From: Streptomyces sp. NBC_01116
GTDB lineage: Bacteria; Actinomycetota; Actinomycetes; Streptomycetales; Streptomycetaceae
Reading direction: 5' to 3'
Length of the DNA stretch: 64,000 bases
Assembly: GCF_041435495.1 (NCBI RefSeq)
Contig: NZ_CP108644.1
Location: forward strand, 4,635,501-4,699,500
Each line of letters starts with the position of its first letter. Within the stretch, counting starts at the first letter, position 1. A program made the position numbers and the translations under genes. Positions 43,074 to 51,018 of the stretch are shown one piece after another. The notes under the pieces are model-generated. The model ran no database searches. It was not told the origin of the DNA and saw nothing but the letters and a program-made list of their open reading frames with translations.

Positions 43074-45029
43074 TCAGTCCTCGGACGAGGAGGACGGCAG
43101 CTGCGTGGTGATCAGGTCCATCACGGAGGAGTCCGTCAGCGTGGTGACATCGCCCAGTTCGCGGTTCTCCGCGACGTCGCGGAGGAGTCGCCGCATGATC
43201 TTGCCGGAGCGGGTCTTCGGCAGTTCGGCGACCGGCAGCACCCGCTTGGGCTTGGCGATCGGGCCGAGGGTCGCCCCGACGTGGTTGCGCAGGTCGGCGA
43301 CGAGCTCGTCGGAGGCGGTGGCGGTGCCGCGCAGGATCACGAACGCCACGATGGCCTGGCCGGTCGTCTCGTCCGCGGCGCCGACCACGGCGGCCTCGGC
43401 GACCGCCGGGTGGGAGACGAGCGCGGACTCGACCTCGGTGGTGGAGATGTTGTGCCCGGAGACGAGCATGACGTCGTCGACCCGGCCGAGCAGCCAGATG
43501 TCGCCGTCCTCGTCCTTCTTCGCACCGTCGCCCGCGAAGTACTTGCCCTCGAAACGCGACCAGTAGGTGTCGATGAACCGCTGGTCGTCGCCCCAGATGG
43601 TGCGGAGCATGGAGGGCCACGGCTCGGTGAGGACGAGGTAGCCGCCCCCGCCGTCCGGCACCTCGTTGGCGTCGTCGTCCACGACGGTGGCGGCGATGCC
43701 CGGCAGCGCGCGCTGGGCGCTTCCCGGCTTGGTCTCCGTCACACCGGGCAGCGGCGAGATCATCATCGCGCCGGTCTCGGTCTGCCACCAGGTGTCCACG
43801 ATGGGGCACTTGTCGGCGCCGATGTTCTTCCGGTACCACATCCACGCCTCGGGGTTGATCGGCTCACCGACCGAACCGAGGACGCGGAGGCTGCTCAGGT
43901 CGAACTTCGCGGGGATGTCGTCGCCCCACTTCATGAACGTGCGGATCGCCGTGGGGGCGGTGTAGAGGATCGTGACGCCGTACTTCTGCACGATCTCCCA
44001 GAACCGGCCCTGGTGCGGGGTGTCCGGGGTGCCCTCGTACATCACCTGCGTCGCGCCGTTGGCCAGCGGCCCGTAGACGATGTACGAGTGTCCGGTCACC
44101 CAGCCGATGTCGGCGGTGCACCAGTAGACGTCGGACTCCGGCTTGAGGTCGAAGACCGCGTTGTGCGTGTACGACGCCTGCGTGAGGTAGCCGCCGGAGG
44201 TGTGCAGGATGCCCTTCGGCTTACCCGTGGTGCCCGAGGTGTAGAGGATGAAGAGCGGCTGCTCCGCCTCGAAGGCCTCGGGGGTGTGCTCGGCGGACTG
44301 CCGGGCGGTGATCTCGTGCCACCAGACGTCGCGGCCCTCGGTCCACGCGGTGTCCTCGCCGGTGCGGCGGACCACGAGGACGTGCTCGACGTTCTCGAAC
44401 CGCGAGACGGCGTCGTCGACGGCGGGCTTGAGCGCGGACGGCTTGCCGCGGCGGTAGCCGCCGTCGGCGGTGATGACGACCTTGGCGTCCGCGTCCTTGA
44501 TGCGGGCGGCGATGGCGTCGGCCGAGAAGCCGCCGAAGACCACGGAGTGCGCGGCGCCGATACGGGCGCAGGCCAGCATCGCGATCGCGGCCTCGGGGAT
44601 CATCGGCAGGTAGACGGCGACCCGGTCGCCCTTGCCGACGCCCAGCTCGGTCAGCGCGTTGGCGGCGCGGGAGACCTCGTCCTTCAGCTCCGCGTACGTG
44701 ATGGCCCGGCTGTCGCCCGGCTCGCCCTCGAAGTGGATGGCGACCCGGTCGCCGTTGCCCGCCTCGACGTGGCGGTCCACGCAGTTGTACGCGACGTTCA
44801 GCTTGCCGTCCGCGAACCACTTCGCGAAGGGCGGGTTGCTCCAGTCGAGGGTCTCGGTCGGCTCGGTGGCCCACGTCAGGCGGCGGGCCTGCTCGGCCCA
44901 GAAGCCCAGCCGGTCCGCCTCGGCCTGCTCGTACGCCTCTGCTGTGACGTTGGCGTTGGCGGCCAGCTCGGCAGGCGGAGCGAATTTCCGCTCTTCCCGA
45001 AGCAGGTTGGCCAGGCTCTCGTTGCTCAC
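43074..45029 (-). CDS. acs: Acetyl-CoA synthetase
   Basis: Converts acetate, ATP and CoA to acetyl-CoA; 651 residues, the usual length. The AMP-binding motif is YTSGTTGKPKG. Further motifs are TADIGWVTGHSY, GSVGEPINPEAW, DTWWQTETG and the C-terminal PKTRSGKIMRR, whose Lys is the catalytic one that is acetylated to switch off the enzyme in many bacteria. GTG 45029 is chosen because GGGAGAA lies just upstream and the chain then starts MSNESLANLL. An in-frame ATG at 45071 has no such site. It is divergent from the NodB-like lipoprotein gene. Confidence 0.96.
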   Translation of the reverse strand: MSNESLANLLREERKFAPPAELAANANVTAEAYEQAEADRLGFWAEQARRLTWATEPTETLDWSNPPFAKWFADGKLNVAYNCVDRHVEAGNGDRVAIHFEGEPGDSRAITYAELKDEVSRAANALTELGVGKGDRVAVYLPMIPEAAIAMLACARIGAAHSVVFGGFSADAIAARIKDADAKVVITADGGYRRGKPSALKPAVDDAVSRFENVEHVLVVRRTGEDTAWTEGRDVWWHEITARQSAEHTPEAFEAEQPLFILYTSGTTGKPKGILHTSGGYLTQASYTHNAVFDLKPESDVYWCTADIGWVTGHSYIVYGPLANGATQVMYEGTPDTPHQGRFWEIVQKYGVTILYTAPTAIRTFMKWGDDIPAKFDLSSLRVLGSVGEPINPEAWMWYRKNIGADKCPIVDTWWQTETGAMMISPLPGVTETKPGSAQRALPGIAATVVDDDANEVPDGGGGYLVLTEPWPSMLRTIWGDDQRFIDTYWSRFEGKYFAGDGAKKDEDGDIWLLGRVDDVMLVSGHNISTTEVESALVSHPAVAEAAVVGAADETTGQAIVAFVILRGTATASDELVADLRNHVGATLGPIAKPKRVLPVAELPKTRSGKIMRRLLRDVAENRELGDVTTLTDSSVMDLITTQLPSSSSED

Positions 45030-45476
45030 GACTTCTCCCAGTCCCAGGGTGTCCGTTGTGTCCCGGGGCATAGCTCATCAGGCGCGGGGCCAGGTGACAA
45101 GGGCCTGCCGGGAATTGGTTTAGACCTGTGTTTTCGTGTATGGAGCCATGTTCCCGCTCCGCGGTCGAGGGCCGCCGTACGACGCGTGGCGCACGGCGGT
45201 TCCGTGCCGGTCGGGTGCGTCGAGACGAGTCGGGGTGTGTCGGGTGCCGGAACGCGTCCGGGGGTCGGGGTGATGCGGAACGGGGGCGCCTGGTTGCACG
45301 GGTCCGGAGCCCGTCCGGTTCAGGCCGGAGGCGTTCGGGCTAGTTGGTAACTCTTGTCAGTGAATAAGCAGCTTTTCATTCGGTATGTCGCCCTTGCTAT
45401 GCGGAACCGCGTGCGAATTTGGCCGCGCCGTGTCGGCACTTCAACGCAAATAACCTGCAAGGAAGAGGGTGGGCGG
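45030..45476. other. Divergent promoter region of acs and NodB-like gene
   Basis: A 447-bp gap. The half next to the lipoprotein gene is AT-richer (about 45345-45460) and should hold its promoter (a TTGTCA occurs at about 45354). No confident -10 is assigned. No gene is recognised. Confidence 0.4.
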
Positions 45477-46961
45477 ATGATGGCCGCCACGAAGAGGATC
45501 GCCTTGGGCGTCATGTCCACGGCCCTGGTCGCCGTTCTCGCGGGCTGTTCCGGAGCCGGGTCCGGAGGGTCCGCGTCCGGGGGAGCCGGAGCCGACGCGG
45601 AGAAGGGCGCCCACGGCGCCAAGGAGAACCCTCCGGCCGCTGCCCCGAAGAACGCGGTCAAGCTCATCGGGGACGGGTCCACCGCCTTCACCGGGGTCCA
45701 GCCGAAGATGCCGGCCGTCGAACGCCTGGCGCCCGGCGAGAAGCCTCCCCAGTTCGTGGTGTTCTCCTGGGACGGCGCCGGAGAGGACAGTCAGAGGCTC
45801 TTCTCGCACTTCCGCGGCGTGGCCAAAAAGTACAACGCCAAGATGACGTACTTCCTCAGTGGCGTGTACCTGCTGCCGGAGGAGAAGAAGGACCTCTACA
45901 ACCCGCCCCAGCACGCGCCGGGCCGTTCCGACATCGGCTTCAACGACACCGAGGGCATCCGCGACACCCTCGACGAGGTGCGGGCCGCGTGGCTGGAAGG
46001 CAACGAGATCGGCACCCACTTCAACGGCCACTTCTGCGGCGCGGACGGCGGTGTCGGGACCTGGTCGGTCGAGGAGTGGAAGAGCGAGATCAGCCAGGCG
46101 AAAGCTTTCGTCAAGAGCTGGAAGACCAACACTCCGGAGCTGAAGGGCGAGGACCCGCTGCCCTTCGACTACGACAAGGAACTGGTCGGCGCCCGCACCC
46201 CCTGCCTCGAAGGCCAGAAGAACATGGTCGCCGCCGCCCGGACCATGGGCTTCCGCTACGACTCCAGCGGCGTCGGCAACCAGGTCTGGCCCAAGAAGAA
46301 GGACGGGGTCTGGGACATTCCGCTCCAGCTCGTCCCGATGCCGGGCCGTGCCTTCGAGACCCTCTCGATGGACTACAACTTCATGGTCAACCAGTCCGGC
46401 ACGGCCACACAGGGAGACCCCTCCCAGCACGAGTACTGGGGCGACCAGATGCGGGACGGGCTGCTCCAGGCCTTCGACCGCTCGTACAACGGCAACCGGG
46501 CGCCCCTGATCATCGGCAACCACTTCGAGTCCTGGAACGGCGGCACCTACATGCGCGCCATCGAGGAGACCATCGCGCAGGTGTGCACCAAGGAGGGCGT
46601 GCGCTGCGTGTCCTTCCGGCAGCTCGCCGACTGGCTGGACGCGCAGGACCCGAAGGCGCTGGCCAAGCTCACCACGCTCGGCGTCGGCGAGGCGCCCAAG
46701 ACGGGCTGGTCGTCCTACCTCGGCACCCAGCAGGCCGCCGCGCAGCCCGCGGGCCAGGGCAAGGGCGAAGGTAAGGACAAGGGTAAGGACCAGGGCGGGG
46801 ACCAGGACCAGCGCAAGGACCAGGGCGAGGGCCAAGCCCCGGGCGGGGATGCCGGAGAGGTTCCGGGTCAGGCCCCGGGGCAGGCCCCGGATCAGGCCGC
46901 CCCGGGCAATGCCTCGGGTCAGGGTGACACGGGTTCGGAGCCCGCCGGAGCGACTGGCTGA
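45477..46961 (+). CDS. Lipoprotein with divergent NodB/polysaccharide deacetylase-like domain
   Basis: The 494-residue exported protein starts at ATG 45477 after GGAAGAGGG. A lipobox LAGC near residues 22-25 predicts lipid anchoring. The domain at about 85-390 shows NodB-like positions: FSWDGAGED (first Asp), GTHFNGHF (two His of the metal site) and GARTPCLEG (RxP-type). The motifs are clearly divergent, and several Cys may form disulfides. The C-terminal tail of about 70 residues is Gln/Gly/Lys/Asp- then Pro/Gln-rich. Role: cell-envelope polysaccharide remodelling, inferred. Confidence 0.75.
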   Translation: MMAATKRIALGVMSTALVAVLAGCSGAGSGGSASGGAGADAEKGAHGAKENPPAAAPKNAVKLIGDGSTAFTGVQPKMPAVERLAPGEKPPQFVVFSWDGAGEDSQRLFSHFRGVAKKYNAKMTYFLSGVYLLPEEKKDLYNPPQHAPGRSDIGFNDTEGIRDTLDEVRAAWLEGNEIGTHFNGHFCGADGGVGTWSVEEWKSEISQAKAFVKSWKTNTPELKGEDPLPFDYDKELVGARTPCLEGQKNMVAAARTMGFRYDSSGVGNQVWPKKKDGVWDIPLQLVPMPGRAFETLSMDYNFMVNQSGTATQGDPSQHEYWGDQMRDGLLQAFDRSYNGNRAPLIIGNHFESWNGGTYMRAIEETIAQVCTKEGVRCVSFRQLADWLDAQDPKALAKLTTLGVGEAPKTGWSSYLGTQQAAAQPAGQGKGEGKDKGKDQGGDQDQRKDQGEGQAPGGDAGEVPGQAPGQAPDQAAPGNASGQGDTGSEPAGATG

Positions 46962-47016
46962 CGCACCGAGGGAACGCCGCCCGAAACGGCGTCCGGCCGC
47001 GCGCGCCGCATCGTTC

Positions 47017-47055
47017 ACCCCCTCGTCGGCCCGAAAGGAGGCCGGCGAGGGGGGT
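47017..47055. terminator. Bidirectional terminator
   Basis: ACCCCCTCG-CGGCC arms pair with GGCCGGCGAGGGGGGT around a short loop (GAAAGGA), between convergent lipoprotein and CooC-like genes. Confidence 0.8.
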
Positions 47056-47064
47056 ACGTGTGAG

Positions 47065-48060
47065 TCAGGCGGGTGCGGTCACGCCCGCTCCCGCGTGCCG
47101 TTCGTCGAGGACGAAGGCGGGGTCGACCTGTGCGGCCAGGTCGGCGCCGGTCTTCTCGTTGCCCCAGCTCTCGGCGTTCTTCAGGTGGAAGTGCACCATC
47201 TGCCGCGTGTAGCGCTCCCAGTCACGCGACCCGTACGAGTCCTCGGCGGTGTCCTGCAGCGTCTGCAGGGCCATCCGGTTGTCGGCCTCCAGCAGCTCGA
47301 ACCTGGACGGCCGGCCCTTCTCCATCGCCCGCACCCAGTCGGAGTGGCCGATTCCGATCAGCAGGTCGTCGCCGACCTCCGCACGCAGGAACTCCAGGTC
47401 GTCCGGGCCCTGCACCTTGTTGCCCACGACCTTCAGGGCGACGCCGTAGTCGCGTGCGTACTCCTTGTACTGCCGGTAGACCGACACCCCCTTGCGGGTC
47501 GGCTCCGCGACCAGGAACGTCATGTCGAAGCGCGTGAACATACCCGAGGCGAACGAGTCCGAGCCCGCCGTCATGTCGACCACGACGTACTCGTCGGGAC
47601 CGTCGACCAGGTGGTTGAGGCAGAGCTCCACGGCCCCGACCTTGGAGTGGTAGCAGGCCACTCCGAGATCGGACTCCGTGAAGGGCCCCGTCGCCATCAG
47701 CCGGACGTCCCCGTCGTCGAGCCGTACCGTGCGCGCGCAGGCCGCGAAGATCGGGTTGTCCTCGCCGACCCGCAGCAGCCGGGAGCCCTCGCCGGGCGGA
47801 GTCGTCTTGATCATCGTCTCGGCGGAAGCGATACGGGGATTGGTGCCCCGCAGATAGTCCTTGATGAGGGGGAGGTGCGCGCCCATGGCGGGCAGCGCGG
47901 CGGCCTCTGCCTCGTCCAGGCCGAGAGCGGCCCCCAGGTGCTGGTTGATATCGGCGTCCACGGCGATGACGTGGGCTTCGTTGGCGGCGAGGTGGCGGAT
48001 GAAGAGCGAGGACAGCGTGGTCTTTCCGCTGCCGCCCTTCCCGACGAAAGCGATCTTCAT
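47065..48060 (-). CDS. CooC/MinD-like P-loop ATPase
   Basis: The 331-residue ATP-binding protein has the deviant Walker A GKGGSGKTTLSSLF at residues 7-20 and VDADINQHLGAALGL (switch I). Further on, DEYVVVDMTAGSDS replaces the usual DxxAG site, and LKVVGNKVQGPDDLEFL matches CooC-like proteins. CooC ATPases insert nickel into carbon monoxide dehydrogenase, but no such enzyme is nearby, so the client is unknown. ATG 48060 is preferred over GTG 48066, since AGGTG lies 5 bases upstream. It is divergent from the Fic-like gene. Confidence 0.85.
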   Translation of the reverse strand: MKIAFVGKGGSGKTTLSSLFIRHLAANEAHVIAVDADINQHLGAALGLDEAEAAALPAMGAHLPLIKDYLRGTNPRIASAETMIKTTPPGEGSRLLRVGEDNPIFAACARTVRLDDGDVRLMATGPFTESDLGVACYHSKVGAVELCLNHLVDGPDEYVVVDMTAGSDSFASGMFTRFDMTFLVAEPTRKGVSVYRQYKEYARDYGVALKVVGNKVQGPDDLEFLRAEVGDDLLIGIGHSDWVRAMEKGRPSRFELLEADNRMALQTLQDTAEDSYGSRDWERYTRQMVHFHLKNAESWGNEKTGADLAAQVDPAFVLDERHAGAGVTAPA

Positions 48061-48162
48061 GTTCACCTAGGGTAGTGGCTCCATCGCGTTCTGCTGTCAC
48101 TGTTCGTGAAGAAGGCCACTTGAGGGTGGTGCGGGTGGGGTGGGCGCGTAGCCTCGCTACTT

Positions 48163-48987
48163 ATGAGTACGACTGCCTCAGATCCGCTCGCCGCGCTCGG
48201 TTCCCTGCCCGGCGTTCCCGACGCCGTGGACTCCGTGCGCAAGGCCGTCGACCGGGTCTACGGTCATCGCGTCATGCGGCGCCGCAGCAATGAGGTCACG
48301 GCCGAGGCCGCACTGCGGGGTTCTCGTGGTTCGGCCGCGCTGGCCGGTGCCGACTGGAACCTTGAGGAGGTGCGTCGGCGTACCGACTTCAGCGGTGAGG
48401 ACGAGGCGCGCATGGTCGGCGCCGCGCTGAGGCTCACGGCGGAAGCCGGGCAACTCCTCTCCATCTGGCGGCAGTCGCCGCTGCGGGTGCTGGCCCGGTT
48501 GCATCTGGTGGCGGCCGGCGGGGCGACTCCCGACGACGCTGTGGGGCGTCCTCGGCTGGCGGGCGAGTCCGTGGACGAGCCGCTGATCGAGGCGCCGCTT
48601 CCTGGGGCCGAGGAGGTCGCCGGGCGGCTCGAAGGGCTGTCGCGGCTGATCATCGCGGGCGGCAGCGCCCCTGCCCTGGTCACCGCCGCCGTCGTGCACG
48701 GCGAACTGCTGGCGTTGCGCCCGTTCGGCTCGCACAACGGTCTGGTGGCCCGGACCGCCGAGCGCATCGTGCTGATCGGCAGTGGACTGGACCCGAAGTC
48801 GATCTGCCCGGCCGAGGTGGGACACGCGGAGCAGGGCCGGGCGGCCTATGTCGCCGCGTTCGAGGGCTACACCGCCGGGACCCCGGAGGGTATGGCCGCC
48901 TGGATCACCCACTGCGGACGCTCCGTCGAGCTGGGCGTGCGCGAGTCGACCGCCGTGTGCGAGGCCCTTCAGCGCGGCGCCGCCTGA
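48163..48987 (+). CDS. Fic-fold-like protein with degenerate active site
   Basis: The 274-residue protein is often annotated only as an oxidoreductase in Streptomyces. The stretch LRPFGSHNGLVARTAERIVL (about residues 187-206) aligns with the Fic active loop HPFxxGNGRxxR and its following helix: HPF has become RPF and GNGR has become HNGLVAR. The preceding AAVVHGELLA helix and an N-terminal SNEVTAEAALRGSRGSAALA (inhibitory-helix-like) segment fit the Fic fold. The catalytic His is missing, so AMP transfer is unlikely. ATG 48163 lies 102 bp from the divergent CooC-like gene. Confidence 0.6.
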   Translation: MSTTASDPLAALGSLPGVPDAVDSVRKAVDRVYGHRVMRRRSNEVTAEAALRGSRGSAALAGADWNLEEVRRRTDFSGEDEARMVGAALRLTAEAGQLLSIWRQSPLRVLARLHLVAAGGATPDDAVGRPRLAGESVDEPLIEAPLPGAEEVAGRLEGLSRLIIAGGSAPALVTAAVVHGELLALRPFGSHNGLVARTAERIVLIGSGLDPKSICPAEVGHAEQGRAAYVAAFEGYTAGTPEGMAAWITHCGRSVELGVRESTAVCEALQRGAA

Positions 48988-49090
48988 GACCTCGCCGCCG
49001 CTGCCCGGGGTCGTCGTCGCCGGGCCGGCGCCCGGGAGTCCGGGAGTCCGGGCGTCCGTCCGGGCGGCTGTGCGGCCTCGGTGGAGGCGT

Positions 49091-49143
49091 GGCCTGGATT
49101 CGACGCGGCCTGGATTCGACGCGGCCTGGATTCGACGCGGCCT
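49091..49143. repeat. Three 16-bp tandem units
   Basis: GGCCTGGATTCGACGC occurs three times in perfect tandem (49091-49138) plus a 5-base partial unit, in the gap after the Fic-like gene. Confidence 0.9.
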
Positions 49144-49306
49144 CAGGGGCGGCTGCGGTGAGGGTTCCGGTGTGGCTTGGGGCGGATGTTGCCCACGGGC
49201 CCGGTGCGGCTGGCGTCGAAGGCCCCTGCGGCACCGGAGAGGTCGACTCCCGGTCGGGGCGAGGGTGATCGGGCGATCAGGTGATCGACGGCCGGGAGTA
49301 AGGGTT

Positions 49307-49335
49307 GCGGCGGTACCGATATGCGGTACCGCCGC
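49307..49335. terminator. Strong palindromic hairpin
   Basis: GCGGCGGTACC (49307-49317) pairs perfectly with GGTACCGCCGC (49325-49335) around a 7-base loop. Depending on strand it would terminate either the Fic-like transcript (320 bases after its stop) or a minus-strand small RNA arising near 49600. Confidence 0.7.
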
Positions 49336-49399
49336 TGGCACGTCCGCCCAGTTACCAAGCGTCCTCGTAAATTCGCCCATCAGGTCGGGTACTTTGCCC

Positions 49400-49600
49400 G
49401 TCACCTGGTGCGGCTGGCCCGTAATCGACGGGTCGACGTCGCGTGGGTGCTCGGCTTTCGTGCTCGGTCCGTGGGGCCGTTCTGCGTAACAGGTCATCCT
49501 CGCGGATGTCCTTGGTCTCGCGGGCCGTTAAATCCTTTGTACTCCAGGACCAGAGGAAGGGAAAGCCCTGGCCCCGCTTCTTTACTTTTCCGATCAATCA
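49400..49600 (-). ncRNA. ssrS: Candidate 6S RNA region
   Basis: In S. coelicolor the 6S RNA (about 190 nt) was mapped, as I recall, between SCO3558 (HAD) and SCO3559, and this is the corresponding gap. Read on the minus strand the region forms a long irregular closing stem (GCGGGGCCAGGGCTTTC near 49577 with GAAAGCCGAGCACCCACGC near 49450). It also contains internal stems TGGTC/GACCA, a CATCC-GCGA-GGATG hairpin with a GNRA loop, and CCCGT/ACGGG. The strand and the ends are not certain, and no promoter could be assigned. The palindrome at 49307-49335 would be a suitable terminator. Confidence 0.42.
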
Positions 49601-49673
49601 AGGGCGAATCGGGCAGGGTGTCGCTCCGGTGGGGCGGTACCCCGCGTCACCTTCGCTGAGCCTCGTCCCCGTG

Positions 49674-50519
49674 TCACCCGGGCAGGGCGGCGCCGACGGT
49701 GCGCCGGCGACTGGCGTACCAGACCAGCCCGGCGGTGACGGCTGCCGCACCGACCGCGGCCGCCGCCACGAGGGCGGGGCGGGGCGGCATCGAGAAGGCG
49801 GGCAGTCGCTGCTTGAGTCGGACCGGGCGGTTGAAGACGAGAATCGGCCACTCGCGAAGGGTCGCTTCGCGGCGCAGCGCGCGGTCGGGGTTGACCGCGT
49901 GGGGGTGGCCGACCGACTCCAGCATCGGAACATCGGTCGCGGAGTCGCTGTAGGCGTAGCAGCGCGAAAGGTCGTACCCCTCCGAGACCGCGAGCGCCTT
50001 CACGGCCTCGGCCTTGGTGGGTCCATAGGCGTAGTACTCGACCTCGCCCGTGAAGCAGCCGTCGTCGCCGACGACCATGCGCGTGGCGACGACGCGGTCG
50101 GCGCCGAGCAATTCGCCGATGGGTTCGACGACTTCGGCCCCCGAGGTCGAGACGATGACCACATCGCGCCCGGCCGTGTGGTGTTCTTCGATGAGGGTGG
50201 CGGCCTCGTCGTAGATGATCGGGTCGATCAGGTCGTGCAGGGTCTCGGCGACGATCTCCTTGACCTGCTGGACGTTCCACCCCTTGCAGAGGGCGGAGAG
50301 ATATTCACGCATCCGCTCCATCTGGTCGTGATCGGCACCCCCGGCGAGGAACACAAACTGTGCGTACGCAGTGCGCAGTACAGCGCGGCGGTTGATCAGT
50401 CCGCCTTGGTAGAAGGACTTGCTGAAGGTCAGCGTCGAAGACTTCGCAATGACCGTCTTGTCCAGGTCAAAGAAGGCTGCTGTGCGCGGCGAGAAGCAGT
50501 TTTCCACAACGCTGAGCAT
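49674..50519 (-). CDS. HAD-IB family phosphatase with C-terminal membrane anchor
   Basis: The 281-residue HAD-like hydrolase belongs to the SerB-like IB subgroup. Catalytic motif I is FFDLDKTVIAKSS (residues about 16-28), motif II is VVIVSTSG, and motif IV is CYAYSDSATDVPML. The C-terminal 35 residues contain a hydrophobic span (ALVAAAAVGAAAVTAGLVWY) followed by RRR, so it is probably tail-anchored. ATG 50519 overlaps a DnaA-box-like TTTTCCACA. It is divergent from ssd/tadA; in actinobacteria this HAD gene precedes the tad locus. Confidence 0.9.
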   Translation of the reverse strand: MLSVVENCFSPRTAAFFDLDKTVIAKSSTLTFSKSFYQGGLINRRAVLRTAYAQFVFLAGGADHDQMERMREYLSALCKGWNVQQVKEIVAETLHDLIDPIIYDEAATLIEEHHTAGRDVVIVSTSGAEVVEPIGELLGADRVVATRMVVGDDGCFTGEVEYYAYGPTKAEAVKALAVSEGYDLSRCYAYSDSATDVPMLESVGHPHAVNPDRALRREATLREWPILVFNRPVRLKQRLPAFSMPPRPALVAAAAVGAAAVTAGLVWYASRRRTVGAALPG

Positions 50520-50623
50520 AGGGGCCCACCATTCGGCGTAAACTCCGGCGCGTGGGTTTGCCTGAGGAGGCCCTCGGGTACACCATGGAAGTCACGGATC
50601 GTTCGCGACCGTGCTAACCCGGT

Positions 50624-50689
50624 CCGACTCCTCCCCCCCCGAGTCGGCCGTGGGGACGACCCCCGCTCTCCCCCCCGGCGGGGGTCGTC
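50624..50689. terminator. Two adjacent hairpins in the HAD-ssd gap
   Basis: CCGACTC/GAGTCGG (50624-50630 and 50641-50647) is followed by a stronger GACGACCCCCGC/GCGGGGGTCGTC stem (50655-50666, 50678-50689), with C-rich loops. Both lie between divergent genes, so they may be leader structures or the terminator of an unseen small transcript, rather than gene ends. Confidence 0.55.
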
Positions 50690-50844
50690 GCATGTCCGGA
50701 CGCATTTTGAGGGTGGAAACCACCTGAGCCTCCCATCTGGCCGACATCGGCCCGACTGCGCGAGCCCGGCGTCGTGCAACTCGTCTCGTCACAGTGTGTA
50801 GCCAGAGGGCTGCGCTCCGGAAGTCGCTGGTTCGGGTGACGAAG

Positions 50845-50871
50845 TTATTCACAGCCCTGAAGTTGTCCACA
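50845..50871 (+). promoter_or_regulatory. Tandem DnaA boxes
   Basis: TTATTCACA (50845-50853), an E. coli-consensus DnaA box, and TTGTCCACA (50863-50871), the Streptomyces consensus, lie 18 bp apart in the same orientation. A weaker copy follows at about 50883-50891. A TTTTCCACA, one mismatch from consensus, occurs at 50500-50508 inside the HAD start. Such clusters away from oriC can titrate DnaA or regulate the adjacent genes. Confidence 0.6.
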
Positions 50872-51018
50872 GTTTTTCATCAAGATCCACATGATTTTCC
50901 GAGGTGCTGCACGTTGATTCCACCCGCGAAGTCCGCGGGTGCCGGAATCGCGCATCTCGGAACGCTCCGAGAACACCGCGAACCGCACTGAAGGGGCAGT
51001 GAGAAGGGGGCGGAGATC

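Noticed and set aside
42909..45350. 813-residue plus-strand ORF
   Set aside because: Antisense shadow of acetyl-CoA synthetase.
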